DNA of 64,000 nucleotides from Effrenium voratum (taxonomy: Eukaryota; Sar; Dinophyceae; Suessiales; Symbiodiniaceae), in the NCBI GenBank assembly GCA_963377175.1, contig CAUJNA010000519.1, positions 2,501 to 66,500 of the forward strand, in the 5' to 3' direction. Positions 25,040 through 37,050 of this stretch are shown one piece after another. Position numbers and translations under genes: made by a program. The notes below the pieces were generated by a model that was not told the origin of the DNA, made no database searches, and saw nothing but the letters and a program-made list of their open reading frames with translations. Position 1 is the stretch's first letter; the number at the start of each line of letters is the position of its first letter.

Positions 25040-28000
25040 GGCACCCAGTTTCTACGCAACTACAACCACAGCCTACAAACATGCAAGTTGTTGTTCATGT
25101 TGCCTCCAACAAGGCACGCACTCTGCTAGCGCGGTGCTAGCGCGGAGCTAGCGCAATGCGCGGCTGCGCACGGAATTGCATGTGTGTTCAGCTTTTTGCC
25201 GGCCACTCTAGTACTGTCGCAGAAGGGGCCACTGCGCAGGATGCATGAAAACATCCGCATCTCATAGTCCATGTCCATCCTGGACCAGACTGCATGAAAA
25301 CAGGTTTTGGCCAGCATTCATATTATGCAGCTGCAGCCCCAACTTTCCCGCAGTAGCGCCGAGCTAGCGCCAAGTTAGCTCTGCCGGTGGGTATGAATGA
25401 TTTAGGTGGGGGCCCGCCTCATCGAGAAAAGGAAAAACACAAGATGCAACGCGAATTACCAACATACTGTATATAGCTCCTGAGGCGGCCTTATTGAACG
25501 GCAGCCGTATTAAACTTTGGCCGACTTGGGTCTGGACTTGATGCTCTTGCCACCAACACGTCGCAAACAAACGGAAAGCGGCACCTGCGCCCTCCGCTCA
25601 TCGGGAAAGCATGTCTGCATGATCCGCGGCACAGGCGACCAAAGGCGGCCTGAGGCCCACGAACATGCTGGCCAGAACTTTCAAGCTGGGCTTGAGTCAA
25701 CCCTTGGATATCCTTTGATGCAGGCAAAGCTGCGCCCAAGGGATACCAATGCTCGAGATGCCACCCCGGCAGTCCAAGCGACAAAGCTGCAGAACTCCTT
25801 GGCAAGCGTGTGCGGAGGACTTGCTCAAGCTGAAAACTGCTCTGATGACTTTCAACCTGTCTGTAGTGTCGGTGTCTATCCAAGCTTCACTCAGAGTCGG
25901 CTCACCAATGATGAGGTGCAAGATCAATGACAGCGGCTCAAAAATGAACAGGTTCATCAAACAACTGATCACGAGCAGCGCCAGAAATCGCTGCAGCTCT
26001 GGCCTTGGCATGCTGACATACAAAAAAAGTACAAGAATACGACACCAATGCTCCCAACATCAAATCTCAAGTCGGGTGAGGCTAAGGGGCACCAGGACCA
26101 AGTGGATTCGCCAGCCGTCGATTGAAGCGGCTGCCACCTCAGCCCGCTCATCCGGAGGGTAGAGGATCTCCATCACAGTCGTGTCGCTCCGAGCTTCCTC
26201 ATACCTAGCCGCGCTGGAAACCGGATGTCCACTGGTGAATCTGCCTAATGTCTGCGCACAACTCTCCAAGTCACAAGAATTGGAATGAGTATTTGGGCGT
26301 ATCAGAAACTCGGAATCTGACTTCTGGCTTCGGCATTGTCCTGTCACCTGCGCTGCTTGCAGCCAAGCATCATATAAACCGAGGAAGAGAAGAAGAACAT
26401 GTAGTGGCACACACTCCAGGCCAAAAGCAGAAGCATCAAGACCTCAAGTGGGTGCCGTGGTGTTCCGCGATGCAGAAGGGATGCTGAGAGACTGGTTAAT
26501 TCTGCCAGAGAACTGAAACAAGCGGTACCAATGAAGGCTGCCAGTGCATGGACAGCAGCCGCTGGCGCTTTGGCCGCGGGCAACATCTGCAGCATCTGCA
26601 GCATGATGCCACAGAGCAGAAGCAATTCCAAAGACGCACCTGGCCATAAGCTGCGGGTTGCAAAATCCTCTACGCATTGACGCGCATGTCCCCAAACCCC
26701 AAACTCTGCCTTGGCTTCGCCAGGGGCCATGAGCACTGCAGGCCACGGCCCCAGGAAATGGCGCGTGAAGGCTCTTTCCCGTGCAGCGGCCGAAAGATCC
26801 TGGGCGAACTCCAAATGCTTCATAAGATCTCATGAGACATAGTGAGTGTTTGTCTTCAGCCCTAAACTCACGGCCCCCATCAAAACTAGCCAGGATCTTG
26901 TTGATCCTGTATGGCAACCAGTTCTCTAGGCTTGATGGCCATCCGTCGAAGGTTCCCCACTCGCCGAGGGGCGGCGGCCTCGGCTCGCTCCAAGAAGCTG
27001 CGGCCGCGGCAGAGCGTCTGCAGCCCCGCTGCCATTGGCATCGCCCAAAGCGCCGCCAGCGCGGCGGCGCCCAACGACGAAGGCGGCACCAAGCACCCCG
27101 CCTCCGCCCAGGTCAGCCTTGGATGACATCCGAAGCTTGCGCGCTTAAGAAAAAAATATTACGCGAGTCTTGGTTTGGCAGCTCTTTGGTGCGAGCGCCT
27201 CAAAACTCCAAGCCACAACCTGCCCGGACATACTGTCAACGTCGTTGCTCGGCTGTCAATGCGCCAAGCTGCTCGCTGCCAGCACCTGGGCAGAAGGGAT
27301 CCTGGAAGGGCCGTCTGTCCGTGGCACCACCTGGACAGGCGCCACTGCAAATGCTTTCACAACGGCTAGCAGACAAATGCCAGTCACTCTGCGTATGCCA
27401 GGTTGTCTCACATCCAAGGCACCCAGCGCCACCGCCAAGCAAGCGGCATTGGTCCACAGGCTGAAGTGCAACACAGCAGCCCGCTCCGGGGCGCTAAAAG
27501 CCCAGGTCTGGGTGTCATCCGACAGCGAAAAAATCCTCGTGTTGTCAAAGCGACTGTAGAGGACATTGACACCGCACAGTGTACATGTGTTTGTGCAATC
27601 AAACAAGACGGAATGTTGCTCACATTTAGCCGCTGTCTCCACCCAAGGCGCTTGTGGTGCGTGTGACAGGCACGCCAAATGTGTTTCCGCCGGCAGCGCC
27701 GCAAAGCATCGATGACCACGTCGCGAAGACTGCGCCTGTGGCTGTAGGCACGAGACATCGCACGGCGACGTTGATCACCATCTCCACATTGCTGATCACA
27801 TGAGCTTGGTCCAAAAGCAGGGACCCATTTCAATCGCCTCATGTTGCCTCGCTCTCGAACCAAAGAGATTCCCGCTGTTAAGATGAGCTCACTGGCCTTG
27901 GCTTCGTGGGTGCCTTGGTGGAGATCATCGCTTCCTCTGGATGGAAAGGCTCCTGAAGGTAGCAGTTCCATAAGCATGGAAGCCTCGTATGTTCAAACTC

Positions 28001-31000
28001 CCCTTAAAGCCAAAAGGGGTCCCCGGACTTGACACTCTCTCCACTCCATTCTCCTCGCGAGCAGTGTCTCGCAGGGAAAGCATTGGCACAGGCGATCGCG
28101 CCCCTGTCGGAGCTTGGCACTTTCATTGCTTAGTGAGACATACAATTTGACAGCGGACACAACTTGCACTGGAAGCGCCTGCGGATGCTGGCGGTGGCGG
28201 TGGCACCGCCATGACAGAAGGGGTCGCTTTGGACAAAGTGCCGGTGACGAGGGTCCCCAGCGGTGGTGGCGCTGCGCCTCGCGTCGAGCATAAGAGAAGC
28301 ACAAGAGCAAGCACCGGAGAAGCACAGGAGAATAGGAGAACAGGATCAGAATGCTCAGACTGCGCCCGGCTTTCCCATCTCACTGTGCCGATGAACATTC
28401 ATCGGTTCATCGGTTCGCCTGGCAAGGCCAAGGACTTCACGACATCCTCCTCCACATCTCCCAGGCCATGCGCCTGGAACCCGGGCATGGGTTTCGAGCA
28501 TGCAAAATGGAAAGTCATTGTTCCCCCAATTCCCCCCCGTTCACGTAGAGTTGCTGCACGGATCTACTTTTCTTGACAAAGTGCCTGAAAGAGCGTGGCC
28601 AGCCCGTCCTTCGCCTTGCAAGAGTCGACATGGCGTGTGGCTGAATTTATGTCGGAATTCTCTCGAGCAGACCATGCATGACCGTGCCCACTTGAGCTTG
28701 GATTCCGGCTTGGCGAAGATCCAACGAGGTCTGGGTAATTGAGGCGTGTGGAAGTCCTGCAATGACTTGCATCAATGAGGCAAACCCCGAATTGAATGCA
28801 TCCAAAGACAAAGAGGTTTGAGCTCAAAACAAGGCGCTCCCCCTCCTTCCGCTTGGCGGAGTGTGGCCTCCGCCTCTGCGCTCATAATGGCGGCACTAAA
28901 CTCACCTGGCTCTCGCGAAACCCAAACTCAAATCGGCGGATGTCTGCGGGTCGCACTCTAGGACAACGGCTGAGGGACGGGAATGCAGATACACACACCC
29001 ACACCGCTCGAGACCCGCAACGCACCCCGAGCGCCTGTGGCGCGAATCTCAGCGGTTCGCCGTTTGATGAATTCCTGACAGGTTGGCAGGTGGCTTTCTG
29101 AGAACGTGGAGAGTCGTGCAGTCCCTAAGACCTTTCATCCAAACTACCTGCCTTCTCTACAATCTCCAACTTCTCGACCTCCTTCTGCACACCCTTCTTG
29201 CGAGCTGCATGCATAGCCACAAAGCGCGCTTGCATCCGCCATCGGACCTGTGCCGCAAAAGCTCTAGGCACGTCTGAAAGGTCTCGCAAGAGATTGCAGC
29301 AAAACATTACAATATGGGTGAGATAGGAAGACGTGGACGGACAAAAACACGCGGAGGCTTTGAAACCATCAATGTCAATTCCACGTTTGACTATCCGAGG
29401 CTTGGCAACCCACTATGCAAGTCATGTGGTGAACACTCTTCGACTGGTGCCCAAGACCCACCTCCGCAACCGCAGCGATCAGGGAATGCAGTGCAGCGAG
29501 CAGCACCAGGGCGATAACGACAACAAAGCCCCGCAGGTTGTAACGATTCACCTGGTCACAGGACCCCTCCGCACCCTTCTCTAGCACCATCAGCACTATT
29601 CGGCCCAGCCTTGTCCCACCAAGGCACAACAAACTCCCGTGTCTGGATCGTCACTTGGGGAGGGAACGGTGTCAACTCTGGCCTTGCCACAGGAGAGAGC
29701 CACTGCCAAGCAGTCAATCAGTCGAGCAGGACTGGCCTCTTCTCTGCAATGGCCATGGCAGGATGCAATGCCCACGGAGCGCACTCCTGAGATGGCACTT
29801 GGGCAAATGTGCATTCTGTCAGGCATCGCAGCCCAGGCTCGCAAACCATCTCGAAGTATCCAGACTGCAGCAACGGCCAGCGGCGACCTTCAATTACTCA
29901 CTCACTCAAGAACAATCTCTGCACGTGCGAAACATCTGTGCCACAAAAAGGGTAAGGGGCCTTCCCAAAGAGACCCGTTCACAGGCCACGACTCGTTTAC
30001 TTCTCGTTCAGCTGTGATTCGCTGAAGCCCGAGGCCTTTAGCCCGCCTGGCTCTGCCACCAGCTCACAGCCCAGCGCCGGAACGAAGCGGCGCAAGGGGG
30101 CTGACCAGGCCACACACTCCAGGTCTGCCAAGGGGTCCACGCCTGAGACTGACCAAGACATGCTTAAGATTGAAGGAGCCAACTGCTGTTTCAAGAAGCA
30201 AAGTCGCCACAAGCAATTTGTAGCACAAGTTCTCAGGCTTTAACTGCAACATGATGTCCTTAGTAAGCCTAAAAATGCTTCTGCCCCAAATCCCCCCATT
30301 GCTTTCAATACCATGATTCCACAGTCGTCTGGCGGCAAGCAGTCGACCTCTGGACCTCAGCGACTTCTGTTGTTCAGATCACACAAGTAGCCGGATTGCT
30401 TCATTGTCTGTCACCAGAAGCGAGACAGACTGAGCACAGCCTGCCTAAGCTGAACGAATTGAAAAGGCGAGCTGCACAAAAAAGAGCGCAGGTCCACGGC
30501 TGTGGTGCTGGTCCGCGTCTGCGTGGCTGGTGTTGTCGTCTGAGGTATCGGCGGCTGCCAGTCGGGGCCACCGGCGGACTCAGCCCAAAAGCTCTCGTTC
30601 CACCAGGAGGGCAGACCCTCGTCCAAGGACTGCAGCATCGACTGCAGCGGCCGCATGCTGTCACTGCCAACCACCGGATCCAAAGAAGCGAAGATGTCGC
30701 TCAATACCGCTGGAGCCAGGCTGGGCACCTGGGCTGGGGCCATGCCCAGAGAAACTCGGCTAGCCACGTAAATGACTAAGCCTCATGTCTTCTAGTTTAC
30801 CATGAGTCATTCAAAGGGGTGCTAAGCTGACACCCAGTGGAAAAACTGGCATAAGTTGAGGAGGTTGACGTGAATGTGGATGGGAAGCTATATGGTGAGA
30901 TGTTTTAGTTAGATGGCGACATGTTACCATCCAAGCATCACAAACCTGAACTGCAAAATCAAATGGGCACTACCTCTGCATATCCTTAACACCAGCAGTT

Positions 31001-34000
31001 CACGTTCAAGCCCACCAATGGACAATAATGCATGTGTAAGACAGTCTACCGTTCTGTAGTGTAGTTGACTACTGAATCGAGTGAATTGAGCACAGAGTTG
31101 TACGCATGCCATATCCACGGACTATCAATGGACTGTTATGTGCAAATGTCACACATGTGACTTGCATGAGAGCAATCATATTCATCAACGATGTGGCAGA
31201 ACGGCGGACATTCCAACCATCTCAATCCCTGCCTGACACCAGCTGCTGAGCAGGTCTGACGCGGCCAGCCCGCGCTCTGCCCACGAGCCCTCGGAAGTAC
31301 TTCTCGCTGTGCCATCGCTGTTCTGCAGCTCGAAAGCCAAAGCACGCGACAGGACCTGTGCGGACCGCCGCAAGCAACGAAGAGAACAACCCAAGCAAGA
31401 CCTGAACAGGAGGGACTTGACATTGTGCAACACCCTTGGAAATCTCAGCAACCGAGTTCAACCCCACTCCACACTGCACTCGCCTCCAAGGGATCAGAGA
31501 AAGCGATCTCCAAAGCACCCAGGACAGCACTGGAGGAGGGCTGCAGCTGAGGGAAAGGACCAGGGGTGTTGGTGCTGGTGGTGCTTGTGGCGCTGGTGCT
31601 GGTGAACGTGGTGGTGCTGGTGACCGTTGAAGTGGGAAGCTCTGGTCGCCAGGGTCTCAAGACCTGGCTGACGTTCGCCAGCTCGTGCAGCTCTTGCCAG
31701 GAGACCCAGAAGTCGTAGATGATGGCCATGGCGTGGACGAAGTAGATGCTCCGCCTGTTGCAACATGTTGCATCAGCCCGAAGAAACACTTGCGGTCTGA
31801 GAACTATGAGAACTCTGCTAAGCGAGTGGAACACGACAGTCTTGCTGTTTGGCATGGATGGTCAAAGGTGTCATAGAAATGATTCAAACATCATGCAGCT
31901 GTGCTTCGTTGGCGCAAGCATTGTGATCTTCCCGCCAGGCATGCTCATGGCCAGAGAAGTGCTCTCGTTGAGCGAGAGCTGCACCGCCGACACTCCGAAT
32001 AGAAGGATGCCATCTGGATCCAGCAGTTCCACATCAGCGTAAACCGGCAAATAGTCTTCGGATGTAACACCACTGGGGCACCACGTGTCTATCTGAGGTG
32101 GCTCTCCCCCAACGCAGAAGACTACCGTGGTTGATGTCGAGGTCCTTGTTGTGCGGGTGCTACTTGTGGTCGTGGTGCTGTTCACACCTGAGAAGATGTT
32201 CGCCTGAGGACAAACTCAAGTCTTCCTCCTGCCACGGGAACCCTATTTGGCATGTGGGCCCATGTGTTTCGTTGAACCCCTAGGCACCTCTGAGCTGGAG
32301 CTTGTGGAGCTAGATGTGCGTGTGCTAGATGTGCTAGATGTAGTGTTGGAGCTAGTGCTTGAGCTGGTCGAAGTGGTAGACGTGGTGGATGTACCTTTGG
32401 CTGCGCTCCCAAGTCCCTACTCCGCTCTTTCTCTCTCTCTCTCTCTCTTTCTATTTCTTCCTCTGTCTCTGAATCTTGCTCGCCATGCGGAACATGCCTG
32501 AAATTCGTTTGAGAAGAGCTCAGTCGGAATTGTATGAGCTCTTGAAGGATGTGTATCGTATATGGAGACGTAGATGGACATGTAAATACGTTGCTTGTAC
32601 ACAGGGTTCAAGGGTTCCAGAGTCAGATCCTTGAGGTCGTATCCTAGTTCTGCGCCGTATACTGGAAAATACCACGCAGTTAGCTCTTCTGTAAGACCAG
32701 CTCCTCTAAAAGTTAAGGGCATCGTCGGAGGGGTGCGACCTTAAGGGTTGAACTCTTGAACCTTTGAAGAGATGTGAATCGATTTCACGACATCAAGTTG
32801 CCGGTGAAGAAGGTGCCATTGCCGGTGGTGGTGGTCGTGCTGGTCACAGTGCTGAAAGTGCGAGTGCTTGACGTTCGAGTCTCCGTCATAGACGTGGTGC
32901 CTACCGGCTGAGCACAAAGATCGGCTCTGCGACCAATGCGGCGCCCTTGTCACTCACCAATATCGCGACAGTTCTGAGGGAAGCTTTGCAACAAAGGCCA
33001 ACATTGAAATGTCTTGTCACAACATAGTAGACTCGTACGTGGCTTTCGTGTCGAGATGCTTCTGGTTGACACGGTGGTCGTTGAGGTTGATGTCTTGGAG
33101 CTGGATGTGGTGTAACTGCTTGAAGTTGACCTGGCAGACTTCGGGCCATGCCCAGCACCAGGCACGTAAACCCTTCTCAGAATATGTTTTTCTTGCTTCC
33201 CTTCTCATCATGCCCTTGTTTTGTCGCACCACAAGGGCGCTAGAACTGTCTAGGACTGTTGGGTTTGCCTGCGACTATGTCAGGGGCGCATCACCCCGGA
33301 TGCTGCTTCAACAACAAGCAGCTCTTGCAGGGACAGGTCCATTCACAAGGCTCCATATTTTCTGTGCTTCGAGAATCAAGCCACTCTTACTCACTGTTGT
33401 CCCTCCTAAGCCTGCGTGGGCAATCAATAATAATCACCAAGTGGGACAAAAAGCCTGAGCATTGCCCAACACCCATTGGCATTTACATATTCGAATGCTA
33501 ACATGTGGATCGCCAAGTCTAACTGTTGCTGCTGGGCCACGGCTGCACTTGCAGCTACTACATACCTACTTCAAAAATGACGTTTGGGATGTCAGTTCAA
33601 TGTCAGCTTGCCCAAGCCACAAGACTGTGATCAAGCCACAAGGCTGTGATCAAGCCACAAGGATGTGATCTACACCACACATCAAAGTGCGAGAGGGCGA
33701 CGTTGAGGTCGTGGTCCGGCTGATTGTACTTGTTGTCGAGCTTGGGATGAGCAATGGGTCCGCTAAAACCTGACAGCCAGCCCCACTCTTTCTACGCACT
33801 GCGTCGAAAAACTGGGGCACACATTCAAGCACTGCAAGCAGGTCCGAGAATGGCCAGGAAAACAAGGTGAGGACATTCTCAGGCTGCCAATAAGCGATAC
33901 ATACTCTTTGCCAATAAGTGTTGCTTTGATCGTGCTTTGCTGTGCCTCTTCCGTTCTGCACAGCTGCAAGCGCTTTCATGGTTGACAATGAGGAACAGCG

Positions 34001-34280
34001 GAACCCATTCTGGGACTGGAGAAGGCCCATGCCTCGTGCGCTGCTTCTAGAAGCAAATCCTGGAAGGTTTGCCAGGAGAGCGCCTCAGAGGACTTGGATT
34101 GGCAACTGAGCGCGCGCAAAATCTGCGGAGCCCCCGGCCGACGCGCGCTTAGCTTCCGCTCGGGCGAAGACAGCGCGGCACCACGCATCTGAATGAAAGC
34201 CTGATCCGGTCAACAAGGCAGCATATCGAAGAAGCACAACAAGGCAAGCACGATAGAAAATGTCAAAGGGCACTTTCATT
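24821..34280 (-). CDS. Gene C: candidate multi-pass membrane protein with Ser/Thr-rich ectodomain (polycystin-1-like?)
   Basis: Minus-strand exons in order encode Ser/Thr-rich linkers with small folded segments (34.3-31.4 kb), a helical segment at 30.7 kb, and a GPS-like motif at 30.1 kb. A membrane span follows at 29.5 kb, then a basic helical cytosolic segment at 29.2 kb, several hydrophobic segments (28.3, 27.4, 26.7 and 26.4 kb), an IFEPLSLIL membrane span at 25.95 kb and a basic helix at 25.0 kb. In polycystin-1 and related receptors a large ectodomain ends in a GPS site before the first membrane span, and one later span carries a P-L motif of this type. That family call is inference. 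Exon joins were not verified, and the segments could come from more than one gene. Confidence 0.4.
25906..26005 (-). CDS. Candidate exon: membrane span with EPL motif
   Basis: The exon reads PELQRFLALLVISCLMNLFI, then FEPLSLILHLIIG, with a GTGAGC donor. About 28 residues are hydrophobic. The pattern of a span interrupted by Glu/Gln-Pro-Leu is seen in polycystin-1-like proteins. Confidence 0.6.
26065..26230 (-). CDS. Candidate exon of gene C
   Basis: The exon reads RSDTTVMEILYPPDERAEVA, then ASIDGWRIHLVLVPLSLTRL. It is protein-like, with a hydrophobic end that could enter a membrane. Confidence 0.5.
26345..26810 (-). CDS. Candidate exons: hydrophobic membrane segments
   Basis: One long minus frame contains SLELLLLCGIMLQMLQML, AVHALAAFIGTACF and PLEVLMLLLLAWSVCHYMFF. 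These are three likely membrane spans or re-entrant segments. The frame is open over 159 codons and may include intron sequence. Confidence 0.5.
27330..27640 (-). CDS. Candidate exons: ectoloop and membrane span
   Basis: The exon reads FDNTRIFSLSDDTQTWAFS, then APERAAVLHFSLWTNAACLA, VALGALDVRQPG and RRVTGICLLAVVKAFAVAP. Two hydrophobic stretches are likely membrane spans. Confidence 0.5.
28000..28400 (-). CDS. Candidate exons of gene C
   Basis: One frame reads LPVQVVSAVKLYVSLSNESA then KLRQGRDRLCQCF. Another reads PVLLFSCASPVLALVLLLC, a likely membrane span. The two frames differ, so an intron or two exons are implied. Confidence 0.4.
29125..29307 (-). CDS. Candidate exon: basic helical segment
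   Basis: The exon reads DLSDVPRAFAAQVRWRMQAR, then FVAMHAARKKGVQKEVEKLE. It is strongly helical and basic, as expected for a cytosolic linker after a membrane span. Confidence 0.55.
   Translation of the reverse strand: MFCCNLLRDLSDVPRAFAAQVRWRMQARFVAMHAARKKGVQKEVEKLEIVEKAGSLDERS
29430..29570 (-). CDS. Candidate exon: membrane span
   Basis: The exon reads NRYNLRGFVVVIALVLLAAL, then HSLIAAVAEVGLGHQ. This is a clear single span of about 24 hydrophobic residues, possibly the first after the ectodomain. Confidence 0.55.
29640..29830 (-). CDS. Candidate Cys-rich exon
   Basis: The exon reads CPSAISGVRSVGIASCHGHC, then RLIDCLAVALSCGKARV and DPDTGVCCALVG. It has many cysteines and no recognised domain. 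Confidence 0.4.
30010..30190 (-). CDS. Candidate exon: GPS-like segment
   Basis: The exon reads PSILSMSWSVSGVDPLADLE, then CVAWSAPLRRFVPALGC and ELVAEPGG. The C-x2-W-x10-GC spacing resembles the first half of a GPS autoproteolysis site. The usual C-x-C-x-H-L-T end was not found with certainty; VSHVQRLFL at about 29.94 kb is a possible continuation. Confidence 0.4.
30480..30765 (-). CDS. Candidate exon: helical segment with Thr-rich end
   Basis: The exon reads VPSLAPAVLSDIFASLDPVV, then SMRPLQSMLQSLDEGLPSWW, NESFWAESAGGPDWQPP and TTTPATQTRTSTT. It is well supported by composition and codon choice. An N-glycosylation site (NES) fits an extracellular place. Confidence 0.65.
31480..31680 (-). 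CDS. Candidate Thr-rich linker exon
   Basis: The exon contains LPTSTVTSTTTFTSTS, then ATSTTSTNTPGP and SAVLGALEIAFSDPLEASAV. It is one of at least five Ser/Thr-rich linkers between 30.5 and 33.8 kb. Confidence 0.6.
31890..32185 (-). CDS. Candidate ectodomain exon
   Basis: The exon starts NSTTTTSSTRTTRTSTSTT, then VVFCVGGEPPQIDTWC, YLPVYADVELLDPDGILLFG and VSAVQLSLNESTSLAMSMPG. The Thr-rich linker is followed by a folded, beta-rich segment with one N-glycosylation site. Confidence 0.65.
32290..32400 (-). CDS. Ser/Thr-rich linker exon
   Basis: The minus strand encodes STTSTTSTSSSTSS, then TTSSTSSTRTSSSTSSSSE. The plus strand gives a shadow of Val/Leu/Asp codons. Confidence 0.6.
32590..32720 (-). 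CDS. Candidate ectodomain exon
   Basis: The exon reads PLTFRGAGLTEELTAWYFPV, then YGAELGYDLKDLTLEPLNP. It resembles the YLPVYADVELLDPDG segment of the exon at 31.9-32.2 kb, suggesting a repeated ectodomain unit. Confidence 0.55.
32810..33165 (-). CDS. Two Ser/Thr-rich linker exons
   Basis: One segment at 32.81-32.92 kb reads CAQPVGTTSMTETRTSSTRT, then STVTSTTTTTGNGTFF. Another at 33.05-33.16 kb reads KSARSTSSSYTTSSSK, then TSTSTTTVSTRSISTRKP. They lie in different frames, so an intron separates them. Confidence 0.55.
33660..33765 (-). CDS. Ser/Thr-rich linker exon
   Basis: The exon reads LIPSSTTSTISRTTTSTS, then PSRTLMCG. The probable donor is GA after ACTTT. Three copies of CAAGCCACAAGGNTGTGAT lie just beside it at 33608-33667. 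Confidence 0.55.
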
Positions 34281-34399
34281 TAGGTGGTGTGTCCAAACAC
34301 AGACAAGGTGTCGACTCGACCAAAGGTGGTGCAAAATGACCGCGCCTACGCTCGGCTGCTCGAGCATGCGACCCTCTCGCAGGATCAGGCGGCTGGCGG

Positions 34400-34650
34400 C
34401 ATTGCCTCAGTCGACACGCACCAGGTCTTGCGAGTACTTGGCAAAATGAAGCCAAAGATGGTTTTGGGCCCCAAGGATCCCGAACTTGGCAAAAGGCCTG
34501 TGAGTTGCCTTCCTGAGGTTGTGGCCCCTGCTGTCACAGGCACGTGCGACCTGCGTTGGCGGCCCATGGCGTGGGAAGTTCAAAGTGGCGTCTGTTGCGA
34601 CACGTAGGTTTGTCCACCAAAGATCTGCAGCCATCACCAGAAGCACCACA
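34400..34650 (-). CDS. Candidate exon
   Basis: One frame reads NLRKATHRPFAKFGILGAQN, then HLWLHFAKYSQDLVRVD; upstream in the same frame is LWWTNLRVATDATLNFPRHG. It is plausible, and its function is unknown. Confidence 0.4.
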
Positions 34651-35269
34651 GGCCTTCAAGTCGCCTCCTCGCATCCGCAAATGACTTCCGGCGATCAGCA
34701 CCTGATCAGTCTCGCCGAATGACTCGCCGCTCAAAAGCCGCTGGCCCTTGAGCACCAGAGAATTCCCTTTTGCTTTCTCTGCATCTTAAGTGTTTCAAGG
34801 TCGTGAGATGGAGCCGGTTTGGATAGCCTGCGGACTCGAGGCCTGATCCTGCGTCCACAGCTGCACGTCCTGCATCAAGCTCTCGAGGCCTGAAGGCTTC
34901 ACATGGCTCAAAAAACAGGAATTCTAAAATGGAACCTTGGTAAGTGGAAACATGGACCCAAAACCCGCGCAACCCCTGCTGTTTGATTTTGAGCCACAGC
35001 CACATGGGAAGAAAGGGACGCAAAAGACAGGAGCAGAACCGAAGGCATGCAACACGCGACGCAAATGCACCGAAGGAAAGAAGGCACCTTGCTCAAAGGG
35101 AAGTCGCTGCCCGCTGAGTTCAAGAACCGAGGCTACCTGCCAAGCTGCCAGGCTGCCAAGCCAGGCAAATCGAGATGTGCTATAGTCCAAACGGGCATGG
35201 CAGCACGTTACCAGCGATGCAAAACAAGTACAAGCTCCAAGCACTCGCAAGCTATGCAAAGTCAAACTG

Positions 35270-35600
35270 GAAGAAAAATGCCTTGATGGGTGCCGCAGGT
35301 GTCCCCGCTGTGCTCGCCACGCGCCGGGCCGGATTGGCAACCTGAGCGTTGGTCTTTGACAGCTGCGAAGCTACGCGCCATGCTCCAAGACTGAGACCGG
35401 CAGTGGGCTCGAAAATGTCGGACATGCGAAGGCAAACGCTCCTCTTCAGCGCAGCACATCGGGCTTGACAATCGTTGCGATCAACTTTCAAATGTCTGGG
35501 GTGCTCATTGCTCAGTTCATGCCTATCTTGCGAAGCTTTCAGCCCATTGACTGGTGCAAGATCGTCCTGGTCTGTCCGTCCAATTGGATGCATTGCAGCA
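35270..35600 (-). CDS. Candidate exon of an unknown gene (gene D)
   Basis: The exon reads RTDQDDLAPVNGLKASQDRH, then HLKVDRNDCQARCAALKRS, VCLRMSDIFEPTAGLSLG and AWRVASQLSKTNAQVANPAR. It has a soluble, mixed composition with good codon choice. No family was recognised. Confidence 0.5.
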
Positions 35601-36039
35601 AAGCAGCAGCAAGTCCTGCAATGAAACAAGCTTGACTATGAAACATTGCGAAGCTCGCTGCAAAGCATCTATCAGCCTGTCGGCCCGCTGCTTGACAACA
35701 ACGAGCTGGGCACGCCGGCCCATCGGCTGAGCCAGTCAACTGAAAGTGCGCCTCTGTAGGGGGCACGCAGCGCGGCTGCAGATCTGGCACCTCGTCCCGC
35801 GACCATTCGCAAGGGCGCAGTATCTTGCCGCTCTCCGCTCTCTTAGTCTCTGCCCGCTTCCCGTCCCTTCCCCGCGCTCACTTCTCCGCCTTGAAGCGGT
35901 AGCGCAGCTTCGTGAGGTTATACCTCGACGCCTCTAGGAGCCGAAGCTGGACCTCGACGCTCAGGCCACGCACCACGCGCGCAAAAACAGCAGATCTGGT
36001 CGCTCTCTGATTGTTGAGCTATGTAACCATGTAAAGTTG

Positions 36040-36291
36040 TAACATTGTAGATGCTGGAAACCCTGAGTTGCCACAAACGGCAAAACGCTGGCCAGACAGC
36101 CGCGGCACCACGTCACTGTGCACTTTCACCGAGGGGTCGATCTTCGAGAACAGCCCGCGGCCTCTGCGAAACCGAGTGGCAGCACCAAAAGGAACGTGAG
36201 GCAAAAATGAAGCAAGTGGGTCAACAGCAGCACAAAGGGTTGTGCTGTGGTCAACAAAAACCGTATGTTTGGAGTTGGTAGCGACGGTCAT
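36040..36291 (-). CDS. Candidate exon of gene D
   Basis: The frame begins MTVATNSKHTVFVDHST, then TLCAAVDPLASFLPHVPFG, AATRFRRGRGLFSKIDPSVK and VVPRLSGQRFAVCGNSGF. It could hold a real start codon. Function unknown. Confidence 0.5.
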
Positions 36292-36949
36292 GGCCCTTTA
36301 TAGGAAATTAGACAACCATGATAAGGATTCCTAACACTACCCAAACAACAAGTTTGGAGTAGTCACTTGCTCGAACCCCTCCCAGCGGCGTGGCTGGGCC
36401 AGCCAAGGTTTCAGCGGTATGCGCCATGGCAAACGTGAAATGCCGTTATGGTTTGCCAGGCTTGGGCAGCGCAAATCCTGCCCAAGTCACTCCGTGCATG
36501 AGGCGGATCAGCCGCGGCAAGGCAACCAGGTTGTCTCGCTGGGAGTCTGGGAGTACTCCCAGAGCGACTATTTGCGTGCATGCAGGCGAGACGTGCAATC
36601 TGGACCACAATGCTGCACTGGGTTAGCCTTGGGGTACAGGGCCATGGTGGCTGTATGGATGATGCCGCTGGCCATGCTGGCTCTGACTATCTCTGAGAGC
36701 TTCGTCCAGGGTGACAACAGCCATCTGGAGCAGCTTGGGGGCGGGTCGTCTGTTCGTGATCCGTGTTCCAGCGGGCACCGGAACTGACTGCAACATCTGA
36801 ACGGCAAGGAGGTCAAGTGCCCCGGCTGTACGAGGTGCGTTTAGAACGAGAATGGTGTAGTAGGAATCACTCGCTTATCTTTATCATGCGATGCTTTGCT
36901 CAGTGGTCGCATGCGGAAGTAAAGTGCCGCACAACAAATGTCAAGCAGC

Positions 36950-37050
36950 TGCTTTCTTGGACTATGCCACTGGCTGGCATTCATACGCACTTCATCTGGA
37001 TCGTCGGGTAACGCCCGCCCTGAGTATTCCACGTGGCTTCTGTCGCAAAC
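36950..37050 (-). CDS. Candidate exon of gene D
   Basis: The exon reads VCDRSHVEYSGRALPDDPDE, then VRMNASQWHSPRKQLLDI. The acceptor could be AATACTCAG. Function unknown. Confidence 0.45.
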
